Positions 9,066 through 18,554 of a DNA stretch of 64,000 bases are shown here, in pieces (positions within the stretch are counted from its first letter, which is position 1; each line of letters starts with the position of its first letter). Source of the DNA: Fulverythrobacter ferritrahens (GTDB lineage Bacteria; Pseudomonadota; Alphaproteobacteria; Sphingomonadales; Sphingomonadaceae); the NCBI RefSeq assembly GCF_020539485.1, contig NZ_JACDXU010000001.1, positions 1,178,001 to 1,242,000 of the forward strand. Direction: 5' to 3'. A program made the translations under genes and the position numbers. The notes beneath the pieces are model-generated. The model saw nothing but the letters and a program-made list of their open reading frames with translations, did not search any database and was not told the origin of the DNA.

Positions 9066-9698
9066 ATGCCGTCTCCGGGCGAATCTTCCAGCGAAATCCT
9101 GCGCGCCTGCGACGGCATGCGTCAGGTTCCCACTCCGCGTGCGGAGATGTTCACCCTGCCCGGCTTCCTGCCGCCAGAATTATGCGTGCAACTGATGGCG
9201 CTGATCGACACCAATCGTCGACCTTCCACAATTGCCGACGCAAATGGCGACCATTATTTCCGCACGAGCGAAACCTGCGATCTCGATTCTGCAGAACCTG
9301 CCGTCATCGAACTGGAAAAACGGCTGATCGCCATCAACAAGATCGATGCGGCCCATGGCGAGCCAGCGCAGGGCCAGCGCTACGAGGTCGGGCAGGAATT
9401 CAAGGCCCACACCGATTATTTCGAACCCAGCGGCGACGATTACGAGAAATACTGCTCGGTCGCCGGGCAGCGCACCTGGACCTTCATGGTCTATCTCAAC
9501 GATGTCGAAGCGGGCGGAGCCACTCGCTTCAAGGTCATCGACAAGATGTTCCAGCCTGAACAGGGGCGCCTGGTCTGCTGGAATAACCGCAGGCCTGACG
9601 GCAGCTGCAACCCGGCCACGCTTCATCACGCGATGAAGGTCCGCAAGGGGCTGAAATATGTGATCACCAAATGGTATCGCGAACGGCCATGGGGTTGA
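9066..9698 (+). CDS. 2-oxoglutarate/Fe(II)-dependent oxygenase, prolyl 4-hydroxylase-like
   Basis: A 210-aa P4Hc-fold dioxygenase. The iron triad is visible as H115-x-D117 (K-A-H-T-D-Y-F) and H188 (L-H-H-A-M), with K197 in G-L-K-Y as the likely 2-oxoglutarate anchor. The stretch G-Q-R-Y-E-V-G-Q-E-F and the core T-W-T-F-M-V-Y-L-N-D-V-E-A-G-G-A-T-R-F are strongly conserved in this family. The substrate is unknown; bacterial homologues hydroxylate proline in proteins or act on small molecules. Its TGA overlaps the ATG of the next gene, so the two are probably translated together. Confidence 0.85.
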   Translation: MPSPGESSSEILRACDGMRQVPTPRAEMFTLPGFLPPELCVQLMALIDTNRRPSTIADANGDHYFRTSETCDLDSAEPAVIELEKRLIAINKIDAAHGEPAQGQRYEVGQEFKAHTDYFEPSGDDYEKYCSVAGQRTWTFMVYLNDVEAGGATRFKVIDKMFQPEQGRLVCWNNRRPDGSCNPATLHHAMKVRKGLKYVITKWYRERPWG

Positions 9699-10129
9699 TG
9701 CAAATGGACGACGCCAATCTCATCCATCAGGGCTCCTGCCATTGCGGAGCCGTCCGCTTTACAGTGGCCCTGCCCGATCACCTGAGTGGAACGCGCTGCA
9801 ATTGTTCGATCTGCGCCATGAAAGGCGCGGTCACGGTTTATGCCCCACTTGAGGATCTGACCGTGACCCAAGGCGCCGATACGCTCAGCACCTACAGCTT
9901 CAACAGTGGCGTGGCGAAGCACCATTTCTGCTCAAGCTGCGGCATCCACTGCTTTCACCAGACCCGCTCCATGCCAGACAGATATGGCATCAACGTCGCG
10001 TGCCTCGAGGGCATGAGCCCCTTTGACTTCGCGGAAGTCCTCGTGGTGGACGGGGTGAACCATCCCAATGATAATGGCGGCCTGCGCCGTATGGCCGGCA
10101 TGCTGCGTTTCGAGCCTGCGACCGGATAA
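9698..10129 (+). CDS. GFA family protein (glutathione-dependent formaldehyde-activating enzyme-like)
   Basis: A 143-aa zinc-binding Mss4-fold protein of the GFA family. The metal cysteines appear as G-S-C-H-C-G-A-V (Cys14, Cys16), C-N-C-S-I-C (34-39) and F-C-S-S-C-G-I-H-C. The family is named for a formaldehyde-glutathione enzyme, but most members have no proven activity. I start it at ATG 9698, which overlaps the TGA of the oxygenase (TGATG); ATGs at 9689 and 9704 are alternatives. The coupling suggests a shared pathway with the oxygenase, which could release formaldehyde or another aldehyde. That is inference. Confidence 0.85.
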   Translation: MQMDDANLIHQGSCHCGAVRFTVALPDHLSGTRCNCSICAMKGAVTVYAPLEDLTVTQGADTLSTYSFNSGVAKHHFCSSCGIHCFHQTRSMPDRYGINVACLEGMSPFDFAEVLVVDGVNHPNDNGGLRRMAGMLRFEPATG

Positions 10130-10179
10130 GCCCAGCGCCAAACAGGTCCAGCGCCGAACAGACGCCTGCCCAAGATAGC

Positions 10180-10208
10180 AAAAGGGCGGCCCATGGGACC
10201 GCCCTTTT
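10180..10208. terminator. Rho-independent terminator between the GFA gene and rpmE
   Basis: AAAAGGGCGG (10180-10189) pairs perfectly with CCGCCCTTTT (10199-10208), with CCC/GGG in the loop. The T-run follows on both strands, so it can end both convergent transcripts. Confidence 0.8.
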
Positions 10209-10246
10209 CCAAATTCCGCAATATGCGAACCCTCGTAAGGGTTGGC

Positions 10247-10474
10247 TTACTTCTTGAGCGTGAGGCCGCCGAAACGCTTGTTGAACTGGGCAACGCGGCC
10301 ACCTTCGTTGAGGAGGCGCTTGCTGTCGCCAGTCCAGGCCGGGTGGCTGGTCGGATCGATTTCCAGTGCCATCACGTCACCTTCGCTACCCCAGGTGGAG
10401 CGCGTCTGGAATTCGGTGCCGTCAGTCATCTTGACGGTGATCATGTGGTAATCGGGATGGGTATCGGCCTTCAT
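10247..10474 (-). CDS. rpmE: 50S ribosomal protein L31
   Basis: A 75-aa ribosomal protein L31, recognised by K-A-D-T-H-P-D-Y-H near the N-terminus, the [10 protein letters not shown] core and the ending F-N-K-R-F-G-G-L. No cysteines are present, so this is the zinc-independent type without the CxxC ribbon. It has its own terminator downstream and lies 157 nt from fabZ, so it may be a separate unit. Confidence 0.95.
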   Translation of the reverse strand: MKADTHPDYHMITVKMTDGTEFQTRSTWGSEGDVMALEIDPTSHPAWTGDSKRLLNEGGRVAQFNKRFGGLTLKK

Positions 10475-10631
10475 GACGGTATCACTCCGTATGCGCGGAG
10501 CCGGTTCCGACCGGCCCTGCTGATGTTCGGAAAGCCGCGCGCTTAGCGACGTTCGCGCCCTATTGCAAGGTCCGCGACCGTTTTTGCCAATGAGCTGCCG
10601 GCTCTGGCATATCAGAGCCGAGCAGGCACAA

Positions 10632-11105
10632 TCAGGCTTCTTCCGCCGGTGGATCGGCGATCATGGCAGTGAACTGCACTTCGCAGGCCAACTTGTCGCC
10701 CAGCTTTGCCTTGCCCCAGAACTTGCAGACCCGAGCGCGCTTCTGGATGAAGCCGACATGGAGGTCGAGCAGGCATCCCGGCTCGACAGGAGTGCGGAAC
10801 TTCGCCTCTTCAATCGTCATGAAATAGACGAGCTTGCCGCTTCCAGCGAGTTCCAGCGTCTCGATCGCGAGAATCGCCGCCGATTGCGCCAGCGCCTCGA
10901 TAATCAGGACGCCGGGCATGATCGGACGGCCGGGGAAATGCCCCTGGAAGAACTGCTCGTTGAAACTCACAGCCTTGATGGCGTGAATCTCCTCGCCAAC
11001 CGTGAGCGATTGCACACGGTCGACGAGCAGAAGCGGATAGCGATGCGGCAAGGCGTTTAGCACCTTGCGGATGTCATAGGCTGGTGCGCCCGACTCTTCA
11101 CTCAT
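10632..11105 (-). CDS. fabZ: 3-hydroxyacyl-ACP dehydratase FabZ
   Basis: A 157-aa hotdog-fold dehydratase of type II fatty acid synthesis. The catalytic histidine (His56) lies in [15 protein letters not shown], and the catalytic Glu70 in L-I-I-E-A-L-A-Q. It removes water from beta-hydroxyacyl-ACP in the cytoplasm. It directly follows skp. In many Gram-negatives lpxD lies between skp and fabZ and lpxA follows fabZ; here both are missing. Confidence 0.96.
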   Translation of the reverse strand: MSEESGAPAYDIRKVLNALPHRYPLLLVDRVQSLTVGEEIHAIKAVSFNEQFFQGHFPGRPIMPGVLIIEALAQSAAILAIETLELAGSGKLVYFMTIEEAKFRTPVEPGCLLDLHVGFIQKRARVCKFWGKAKLGDKLACEVQFTAMIADPPAEEA

Positions 11106-11131
11106 TGCATTGCCCCTGGATAATCGGCCGA

Positions 11132-11845
11132 TCAGCGCGATTCAGCCGGCGGGCCAGCCGGAGTGGAGGCAGGACCCGCCGGAGCCGCATTACCCTGAGC
11201 CGGCTGCGCGCCGGAAGCCGCCTGCTCGCGGGCAAGCTGTTCACGCAGTTCACGCGGCAGCCAGTTCGGCGGCGGAACGATCTGGGCGACCGGAAGCACG
11301 GTGTCGAGTTCCGTGATGACGTCCTGATTGATGTTATAGGCCGCATCACGATAGACAATCGCACCGGTGGCGCGGTTGAGGATCAGCGTGATCTGCTTCT
11401 TCTTGGCGACATTTTCGATCGCCTTGGGCAGAGCTTCATTGATCTGCTCGTCCACATATTCCTGGCTCAGTGCAACCGGCGCGAGAATCTGCTGCAGTTC
11501 GCGCTGGCCCTGCTGGTCGATCTGATTGATCGCGGCAGCCTGCTTGGTGAGGTCATCGCGATTGGGATTCGGCGCAGCGCGATCAGCCTCGAACTTCTTC
11601 ACCAGCGGTTCCAGCTGGGCGTCGATCTGGTCCTTACGGGTCTTGGCCTGATCATAATTCTGCTTGTAGGTCTGCGGGCGCTGAGCCTCGGCAGCCTTGA
11701 AGGCGGCGCTGCTGCTGATCACGACATTGGGATCGATTACGCCAATACCCTTGACTGCCTGCGCAGCGGCCGGGAAAGCGACCATCGGGCTGACCGCAGC
11801 AAGAATGAGGCCGGTAGCAAGAACCGGCTTGAGAATGGATTTCAT
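11132..11845 (-). CDS. skp: OmpH/Skp family periplasmic chaperone
   Basis: A 237-aa protein with an N-terminal signal peptide (cleavage probable near residue 30, after A-A-A-Q-A). A long helical region with high Gln, Lys and Glu (about residues 60-150) forms the tentacle-like coiled coil of Skp. The V-x-R-A-T-G-A-I-V-Y segment near 160 follows. The C-terminus is rich in Pro and Ala and extends beyond E. coli Skp (161 aa). It escorts unfolded outer membrane proteins to BamA, whose gene lies just upstream; the two overlap as TGATG. Confidence 0.9.
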   Translation of the reverse strand: MKSILKPVLATGLILAAVSPMVAFPAAAQAVKGIGVIDPNVVISSSAAFKAAEAQRPQTYKQNYDQAKTRKDQIDAQLEPLVKKFEADRAAPNPNRDDLTKQAAAINQIDQQGQRELQQILAPVALSQEYVDEQINEALPKAIENVAKKKQITLILNRATGAIVYRDAAYNINQDVITELDTVLPVAQIVPPPNWLPRELREQLAREQAASGAQPAQGNAAPAGPASTPAGPPAESR

Positions 11846-14628
11846 CAGAATTGGGTTCCTACGTTGAACGTGAAGATCTTGGTGTCATCGCCAGGCTGCT
11901 TCATCAACACCTTGGCAACGTCGATCCGGAATGGACCGAAAGGCGAATTCCAGTTGACCCCGACGCCCACCGCGATGCGTGGCTTGGGCGAGTCACCCAG
12001 GAAAGCTTCCCTGAAGCCGCGCTGGGTACTGCCGAGTGCGATATTACTGGCACTGGTAAGGCAGTCCGGCTTGCTCGGATTGGTGGGACTGGTGACGGTC
12101 GAGGTACTGTCCGGAGTACAGATACCATCCACCAGGGATGCGGAATCGATCTGGGTATAGAGCTGTTTACCCGAGCTATCGCGCGTGGGGATGAAATATG
12201 ACGGCCCCGTATCGGTAAGGATCGGTTTCCTCACACTGAAAACGGCACCCGCATCGACAAAGATCGAAGGCCGCAAGCCCATTTCACGGGCGCCGGTGCC
12301 AAGCGGAATCTCCAGTTCGGCGCGCGCCAGGTAGTAGGCATCGCCGCCCAGCGGATCGTCGATCGGGTTCTTGGGGTCGCTGTAGAAAGTGTAGCCACCA
12401 TTGTTCTGGCAATTATCCTGCGACGAGCCATCGCTGCACACCGCCTTGCCGTTGTTGTCGAGCACGTAGAACTCACGGAGGATACGCGGGCCTACGCCGC
12501 GGATATCGAACCCGCGAATTTGCGGATCGCCAAGGAAGAAGCGGTCAGTCAAGCGGACGCTGTCCTGCCCCGGGCCACGATCCTTGAAGCCCTTCACATA
12601 GCCGCCCTCGCCGGACAGCGAGAAGACCCAGCCCGGAGCAAGCTGCCAGTATTTGGCCGCGTTGACGCGCATTTTCGCATATTGTTCCGAGCCACCAAGG
12701 CCGGCAACGTCAAGACTGATCGAGAAAGTTTCCCCTCGCGTCGGACGTACACGGTTATCCAGCGTATCGTACACCATCGAGACACCGACTATCGAACTGG
12801 TCCGCGAGCCAATGGCATCGCAGAGATAGCGGCCGGCAAGTAGCACGTCACACTCAAAGTTCGGCGGGTTTACGCGATCGCTGTAATACAGCGATTCATC
12901 CAGCGTGACGTCGTCGAAATTAAGCGTGTAACGCCCGATGACCGAGGCATTTTCAGTAATCGGAATACCGGCGCGAACCTGGAAGCCGGTGGTCGCCTGC
13001 TTGAAGGTGGAATTGCGATTATTGTTGTAATAATTCCAGTTGTTCAGATCTCGCCGATAGATATCGATACCCATCGAGATATTGCGATCGAACACATAGG
13101 GTTCGGTAAAGCTCAGCGTGGCAGACCGCGAATAGCGCGACCAGTTAACGCTGGCCCCGACGGTCTGCCCCCTGCCGCGGAAATTCCGCTGCTTGATGGA
13201 ACCCTGCAGGATGAAGCTTTCGAGGCTTGAGAAGCCTGCGGAGAGCTGGAGTTCGCCAGTGGCCTGTTCCTGGACATTGGCGTCGAGCACGATGCGGTCG
13301 GGCGCGGAGCCCTGACTCTGCTCGATCTTGAAGTTTTCCTGGAAGTAACCCAGCGAGTTGATGCGCGCGGTGGAGCGCTTGACCGCCAGTGAGTTGAACG
13401 CATCGCCTTCGGCCACGCGGAACTCGCGGCGCACCACCTTGTCCTGCGTCAGCGTATTGCCGTTGATGTTGATCGCCTCGACGTAGACGCGCGGCGCCTC
13501 GTTGAGCACAAACTTCACGTTCATGGTCAGATCGTCGCGGTTGCGGCTGAATTCGGGCCGCACATCGGCAAAGGCATAGCCATAGATACCCGCCGTCTCG
13601 GTCAGGCCCTCGACCGTATCTTCCACCAGCTTGGCATTGTACCAGCCGCCCGGCTTCACCGCGAGCGTGCGGGTCAGCACGCCTTCGTCGAAATCGCGCA
13701 GCTGGCTTTCAACCTTCACATCGCCGAATTTGTAGCGCTCACCTTCTTCCACCACATAAGTGATGATGAAGTCCCGCTTGTCAGGCGTCAGCTCCGCCAC
13801 CGCAGAGACCACCCGGAAATCGGCATAACCCTCTGTCAGGTAGAACTGGCGCAGCTTTTGCTGGTCAAAGGCCAGACGATCCGGATCGTAGCTGGTGCCC
13901 GAACTGAACAAGCGGAAGAAGCGCGATTGCTTGGTCACCATCTGGCTGCGCAGTTCCCCATCGGAGAACTTATCATTGCCGATGATGTTGATCTGGCGGA
14001 CCTTGGACTTGGGCCCTTCGGTGATCTCGTAAACGATGTCGACGCGGTTCTGCGCCAGCTGTACGCTCTTGGGTTCCACCACCGCGGCAAAGCGGCCCTG
14101 GCGCTTGTACAGCTCGATGATGCGCGCCACATCCGCGCGCACTTTCGACCGGGTGAAGATCTGACGCGGGGCCAGCTTGATCTCGGGGAGGATCTTGTCC
14201 TCCTTCAACCGCTTGTTGCCCTCCAGGATAATCCGGTTGACCACCGGGTTCTCCTGAACGTCAATCGTCACATTGCCATTGTCGTTACGGATGCTCGCAT
14301 TGGCGAACAGTTCCGTCGCATAGAGATCCTTCAGCGCCTGGTCGGCCGCGGCCTCTGTGTACTGGCCGCCAACCCGGAGCTGGATGTAACTCAGGATCGT
14401 CTGCGCCTCCAGACGCTGCGACCCCGTCACAACCAGCGAACGGATCACTTCAGCCGGCTGGGCCGGTGTCGTGACGCCCGAGGGATTGTTGGCAGCGGCA
14501 CCCTGGTCTTGCGCAGATACTGCGACCGGTTGGCCCGCCAGAATTGTCCCGCCGAGCAGTGCCGCGGCGATTTTCGGTGCAGAGAATTTCTTGCCCTTAA
14601 GGCCCATTTCCCGTCCAATCTTCGACAC
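11845..14628 (-). CDS. bamA: Outer membrane protein assembly factor BamA
   Basis: A 927-aa Omp85 protein. A basic N-terminus and hydrophobic signal (cleavage about residue 40) lead into five POTRA domains (roughly 60-440), including V-N-R-I-I-L-E-G-N-K-R and the P-F-x-like repeats. A 16-strand barrel follows, with the conserved F-R-G-R-G-Q and I-R-G-F-D-I-R-G-V-G-P-R motifs and a terminal phenylalanine (N-V-G-T-Q-F) that forms the beta signal. It is longer than E. coli BamA (810 aa); much of the extra length is in barrel loops that hold three cysteine pairs. It follows rseP and precedes skp. Confidence 0.97.
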   Translation of the reverse strand: MSKIGREMGLKGKKFSAPKIAAALLGGTILAGQPVAVSAQDQGAAANNPSGVTTPAQPAEVIRSLVVTGSQRLEAQTILSYIQLRVGGQYTEAAADQALKDLYATELFANASIRNDNGNVTIDVQENPVVNRIILEGNKRLKEDKILPEIKLAPRQIFTRSKVRADVARIIELYKRQGRFAAVVEPKSVQLAQNRVDIVYEITEGPKSKVRQINIIGNDKFSDGELRSQMVTKQSRFFRLFSSGTSYDPDRLAFDQQKLRQFYLTEGYADFRVVSAVAELTPDKRDFIITYVVEEGERYKFGDVKVESQLRDFDEGVLTRTLAVKPGGWYNAKLVEDTVEGLTETAGIYGYAFADVRPEFSRNRDDLTMNVKFVLNEAPRVYVEAININGNTLTQDKVVRREFRVAEGDAFNSLAVKRSTARINSLGYFQENFKIEQSQGSAPDRIVLDANVQEQATGELQLSAGFSSLESFILQGSIKQRNFRGRGQTVGASVNWSRYSRSATLSFTEPYVFDRNISMGIDIYRRDLNNWNYYNNNRNSTFKQATTGFQVRAGIPITENASVIGRYTLNFDDVTLDESLYYSDRVNPPNFECDVLLAGRYLCDAIGSRTSSIVGVSMVYDTLDNRVRPTRGETFSISLDVAGLGGSEQYAKMRVNAAKYWQLAPGWVFSLSGEGGYVKGFKDRGPGQDSVRLTDRFFLGDPQIRGFDIRGVGPRILREFYVLDNNGKAVCSDGSSQDNCQNNGGYTFYSDPKNPIDDPLGGDAYYLARAELEIPLGTGAREMGLRPSIFVDAGAVFSVRKPILTDTGPSYFIPTRDSSGKQLYTQIDSASLVDGICTPDSTSTVTSPTNPSKPDCLTSASNIALGSTQRGFREAFLGDSPKPRIAVGVGVNWNSPFGPFRIDVAKVLMKQPGDDTKIFTFNVGTQF

Positions 14629-14774
14629 GGTGATTTACGTCCCCTGACGGCGAACCGCCCGCCCAATACCGTTGGGTTTCCCCCGGCAGTAAGTAACCGC
14701 CGCCCTTGCCCGATGCCGTGTCGCCAATCAAGCAAATGTCCGGTGAAATAGGCTGGCCCGCAGTCCTTTCCCGC

Positions 14775-15884
14775 TCAACTTCCCAGAATGAGGAGCGAAG
14801 CAATATCGTTTATCGTCACGAACAGCATCAGCGCGAGCACAAAGGCCACGCCGGTGCGGAACGCCCATTCCTGACTACGCGGGCCGACCGGCTTCCGACG
14901 GACCGCTTCTGCCGCGTAGAAAGCCAGATGCCCGCCATCGAGCGCAGGAATTGGCAATAAATTGATGAATGCCAAATTAATTGAGATCATCGCCACAAAG
15001 GAGACAAAAGAAAGCGGCCCCTGGGACAGGCTTTCTCCGGAATATTGGGCAATCTTGATAGGCCCGCCCAGTTCCTGAACCGAGCGCTCTCCAGCAATAA
15101 TCTGGCCCAGCCCGGTCACCATGGTGGAGACGATCATACGAGTCTGGCGTACCGCGAGACTCACTGCATCGACCGGACCGACAGCGACGAATTGCCGCTT
15201 GGCGGCAATCCCCAACATACCGACCCGCTGGCTGTTCCCCAGTTCATCCTTCATGGCGATAGCGCCAATGGTCACGGGGATAGAGACTTTCTGCCCCGCG
15301 CGATCCACCAGGACGACGACCTTCTTGCCAGGATGCATCAATGTCCGTTCCTGGACATCGAAAAAGTCCGAAATGCTATCGCCATCCATCGAGACGATGC
15401 GGTCCCCCACCTGCATGCCTGCATCGCGGGCAGCAGATTGCGGGGCAAAACCGCCGACAACTGGAGCCGCATCAGGCTTGCCGATGGCAAGATTGAAAGC
15501 CGCGAACACGGCCACTGCGAATAGGAGATTGGTAAGGGGGCCCGCCGCGACGATCAGGGCCCGTTGCCACAGGGGCTTGGCCTGGAAGGTCTTGCGGCGC
15601 TCCTCCTCCGGTAAGGCCAGCCACTCGTCACTGGGCTGGCTGGCGGGGTTCATATCTCCGGCAAATTGCACATAACCGCCCAGCGGCAGGGCGGAAATCC
15701 GCCAGCGTGTTCCGCGACGATCAGTCCAGCCAGTCAGTTCCCGGCCAAAACCGATCGAGAAAACATCCGCCTTTACCCCGAACCAGCGGGCGACAAGATA
15801 ATGCCCGAACTCGTGAATCGTCACCAACGGTCCGAGCACAAGCAGGAAGCCAACGATCCACATCCAGAAAGGCGCAGATTCCAT
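14775..15884 (-). CDS. rseP: RIP metalloprotease RseP (site-2 protease)
   Basis: A 369-aa intramembrane zinc protease. The zinc motif H-E-F-G-H is at residues 24-28 in the first helix. A PDZ domain (about residues 125-205) lies in the middle, and the third metal ligand is in N-L-L-P-I-P-A-L-D-G-G-H-L near residue 310. It cuts membrane-bound anti-sigma factors and remnant signal peptides. It appears to have one PDZ domain and is shorter than the 450-aa, two-PDZ E. coli enzyme. It ends the dxr side of the cluster, 3 nt after dxr. Confidence 0.95.
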   Translation of the reverse strand: MESAPFWMWIVGFLLVLGPLVTIHEFGHYLVARWFGVKADVFSIGFGRELTGWTDRRGTRWRISALPLGGYVQFAGDMNPASQPSDEWLALPEEERRKTFQAKPLWQRALIVAAGPLTNLLFAVAVFAAFNLAIGKPDAAPVVGGFAPQSAARDAGMQVGDRIVSMDGDSISDFFDVQERTLMHPGKKVVVLVDRAGQKVSIPVTIGAIAMKDELGNSQRVGMLGIAAKRQFVAVGPVDAVSLAVRQTRMIVSTMVTGLGQIIAGERSVQELGGPIKIAQYSGESLSQGPLSFVSFVAMISINLAFINLLPIPALDGGHLAFYAAEAVRRKPVGPRSQEWAFRTGVAFVLALMLFVTINDIASLLILGS

Positions 15885-15887
15885 TAC

Positions 15888-17039
15888 TCAGGCATGCTCC
15901 AGCATTTTGCGCGTCAAGGCGCGGGTTTCGGCATCCACCGCCAGAACCTCGTCGAGGGTAGCAGGTGCAGAAGGGATAGCGCGAGATAGCATTCTGTCCA
16001 CCTTTGCCGAAATATCGGTGAACGCTATCTGACCGGCGAGAAATGCTTCTACCGCAACCTCGTTCGCCGCATTGAGTACCGCCGGCGCCGCGCCACCTGC
16101 CTGCACGGCTTCACGCGCGAGGCGCGTGGCAGGAAAACGCTCTTCATCCGGGGCGAAGAAAGTCAGCTGGCCGATGGCCGGCAGATCGAGCGGCTTGCAT
16201 GCCGTGTTCATGCGTTCGGGCCAGGCGAGGCAGGATGCAATCGGCACGCGCATGTCTGAAGGGCCGAGCTGAGCGAGCGTAGACCCGTCGCGATATTCCA
16301 CCATGGAATGGATGACGCTCTGCGGGTGGACCACAATCCGCAGTCTATCCAAACCCACCGGGAACAGATGATGCGCCTCGATGAACTCCAGCCCCTTGTT
16401 CATCATGGTAGCGGAATCCACCGTGATCTTGGCCCCCATGGACCAGTTGGGGTGCTTGAGAGCCTGTTGCGGCGTAGCTGCGCGCAGTTGCTCCATCGTC
16501 CAGTCGCGGAACGGCCCTCCACTGGCCGTGAGCGTGATCCAGTTCACATCGGCGATGTTGTTGCCCTGCAGGCACTGGAAGATCGCATTGTGCTCTGAAT
16601 CGGTCGGCAGCAGGGTCGCGCCGTATCTCTCGACCTCTGCCAGCAGGATATCCCCCGCAGAGACGAGCGCCTCCTTGTTGGCGAGCGCCACTGCCCCGCC
16701 CTTGCGGATGGCCGCCATGGTAGGCGCAAGGCCGGCGCAGCCCACGATACCGGCGACAGTGATGTCCGCACCTCTCGATGCCGCTTCACACAGGGCCTGC
16801 GATCCGGCCGCAGCCTCCACCGAACTGCCGGCCAGCGCCTCGCGCAATTCGGGCAAACGCGCCTCATCGGCGACCACGGCAATCTCGGCATCGAATTCGA
16901 TCGCCAGCGCCGCAAGCTCCGTAGCCTTGCCATTGGCCGTGAGGGCAACAACGCGCCACTTGCCCTTGTCGCGCCGAAGGAGATCGAGCGTGGAAGCGCC
17001 GATAGAACCCGTGGCACCGAGAATGGAAATCGAACGCAT
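15888..17039 (-). CDS. dxr: 1-deoxy-D-xylulose 5-phosphate reductoisomerase
   Basis: A 383-aa enzyme of the MEP isoprenoid pathway that converts DXP to 2-C-methyl-D-erythritol 4-phosphate with NADPH. The nucleotide site G-A-T-G-S-I-G is at residues 8-14. The metal and substrate region T-D-S-E-H-N-A-I-F-Q is near 145, and the H-P-N-W-S-M-G-A-K-I-T-V-D-S-A-T-M-M-N-K-G-L-E motif follows. It shares one base with cdsA upstream. Its product feeds the uppS and ispB steps also coded in this window. Confidence 0.97.
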   Translation of the reverse strand: MRSISILGATGSIGASTLDLLRRDKGKWRVVALTANGKATELAALAIEFDAEIAVVADEARLPELREALAGSSVEAAAGSQALCEAASRGADITVAGIVGCAGLAPTMAAIRKGGAVALANKEALVSAGDILLAEVERYGATLLPTDSEHNAIFQCLQGNNIADVNWITLTASGGPFRDWTMEQLRAATPQQALKHPNWSMGAKITVDSATMMNKGLEFIEAHHLFPVGLDRLRIVVHPQSVIHSMVEYRDGSTLAQLGPSDMRVPIASCLAWPERMNTACKPLDLPAIGQLTFFAPDEERFPATRLAREAVQAGGAAPAVLNAANEVAVEAFLAGQIAFTDISAKVDRMLSRAIPSAPATLDEVLAVDAETRALTRKMLEHA

Positions 17040-17779
17040 CAGGAAATCGTCACCCGGTAAATCAGCGATACGAGCCCCGCGATGATCGCCACCGGCAGAA
17101 GGCCATCCACTCTGTCAAACACCCCGCCGTGGCCGGGAATGATCTTGCCCGAGTCCTTGACCCCCGCTTTGCGCTTGAGCCAGCTCTCCAGAAAATCTCC
17201 GGCCTGAGCCGCCACCGCCAGCACAGCACCGGTGGCGCCGCCGATCAGCATTGCCGGCCAGGGAATGCCCGGTTTTCCCGGCGAGAGGGCCGAAAGCGCC
17301 AGAGCCATGAAGCCGAATGCCAGGGCCGTGAACATGCCCGCCGCGATCATTCCGCCTGTCAGGCCTTCCCAGGTTTTGGAGGGACTGATCGCGGGAGCAA
17401 TTTTGCGGCGGCCATAGCGGCGGCCCGCGAAATATGCCCCGGTATCAGTACAGATCACGATGCCCACCACTATGCCGACGAGCAGCGAAGGGAGCGCCAT
17501 AAGCGATATGGCAGCAGCCCCCACATAGGCCGCCCCGGCCAATGCCCCCGCGATACGCACCAGCGGCTTCTCGCTTGCCAGTTCGACCAGCTTCATCAGT
17601 TCAATCAGTGTGGCGAAGGAGACGAGCGCAATAAACAGATCGAGCACCGGACCGCCGAACCAGAATGCTCCTCCGGCGACCAGCAGCATCGCTGCCGCGC
17701 TCATCACCCGGAGTTTCAAATCCGATCGAGACTGCGCCATATCTCCGGCGCCCTTCGGGTTCAGGGGCTCGCCGCTCAT
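17039..17779 (-). CDS. cdsA: Phosphatidate cytidylyltransferase CdsA
   Basis: A 246-aa multi-helix membrane enzyme that makes CDP-diacylglycerol from CTP and phosphatidic acid. The CdsA signature region P-S-K-T-W-E-G-L-T-G-G and the ending G-H-G-G-V-F-D-R-V-D-G-L are visible. I start it at ATG 17779, one base after the uppS stop; an in-frame upstream start would run through 110 nt of uppS. ATG 17740 (M-A-Q-S) is another option. It supplies substrate for PssA, coded at 22365-23207. Confidence 0.93.
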   Translation of the reverse strand: MSGEPLNPKGAGDMAQSRSDLKLRVMSAAAMLLVAGGAFWFGGPVLDLFIALVSFATLIELMKLVELASEKPLVRIAGALAGAAYVGAAAISLMALPSLLVGIVVGIVICTDTGAYFAGRRYGRRKIAPAISPSKTWEGLTGGMIAAGMFTALAFGFMALALSALSPGKPGIPWPAMLIGGATGAVLAVAAQAGDFLESWLKRKAGVKDSGKIIPGHGGVFDRVDGLLPVAIIAGLVSLIYRVTIS

Positions 17780-17780
17780 A

Positions 17781-18554
17781 TCAGCGTCCGCCGAAGCGGC
17801 GTTCGCGGCCTGCAAAGGCCGCCAGCGCCTCGTCCAGATGTCCTGGCGTGAAATCAGGCCACAGCACATCGGTGAAATACATCTCCGCATAGGCGGCCTG
17901 CCAGAGCAGAAAATTGGAAAGGCGCACTTCGCCAGAGGTCCGGATCAACAGATCCAGCTGCGGAAGGTCCGCCGTATCCAGATGGCGGGAAATGCTCTCC
18001 ACGGTCACCGGGCCTTCCTGTGCAGCCAATTGCGCCGCACGGGCAATTTCCTGCTGCGCGCCATAATTCAGGGCGACCACCAGAGTTACGCTGCCGTTCC
18101 GGGTCCGCTCGATTGCATCGTCGAGCATGTGAACAATGTCGGGCTCCAGCGCCTTGTAGTCGCCGATTATCTTCAAGCGCACGCCATTGGCGATGAATTC
18201 CGGAAGGTCGCCTTTGATGAAGCGGCGCAGCAGCCCCATCAGATCGGAAATCTCGTCCTGCGGGCGTTTCCAGTTTTCTGAAGAAAAGGCGTAAAGCGTG
18301 AGGCACTCGAGCCCCATGCCCCGCACTGCGCGGACAAGACGCCTTACGGATTCAACCCCTCGCTGATGCCCGACGGCGCGCGGCAGATGGCGGCGCTTCG
18401 CCCAGCGCCCGTTACCATCCATGATGATCGCGACATGGCGCGCACCATGCGCGGCCCCCGGCCCGCATAGGTCGGACGATGCCGCGACATATGCATCGCC
18501 ATCGTGCCTCTCGTCTTCGCTCGCGGCTAACGGAGAGGGAGACTGGTCGCTCAC
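17781..18554 (-). CDS. uppS: Isoprenyl transferase UppS (undecaprenyl diphosphate synthase)
   Basis: A 257-aa cis-prenyltransferase. The catalytic motif [13 protein letters not shown] has Asp46. The G-H-Q-R-G-V stretch and the late [16 protein letters not shown] region that binds substrate are present. It makes the C55 lipid carrier for peptidoglycan and glycan synthesis. It overlaps frr by 4 nt and is followed one base later by cdsA. Confidence 0.96.
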   Translation of the reverse strand: MSDQSPSPLAASEDERHDGDAYVAASSDLCGPGAAHGARHVAIIMDGNGRWAKRRHLPRAVGHQRGVESVRRLVRAVRGMGLECLTLYAFSSENWKRPQDEISDLMGLLRRFIKGDLPEFIANGVRLKIIGDYKALEPDIVHMLDDAIERTRNGSVTLVVALNYGAQQEIARAAQLAAQEGPVTVESISRHLDTADLPQLDLLIRTSGEVRLSNFLLWQAAYAEMYFTDVLWPDFTPGHLDEALAAFAGRERRFGGR

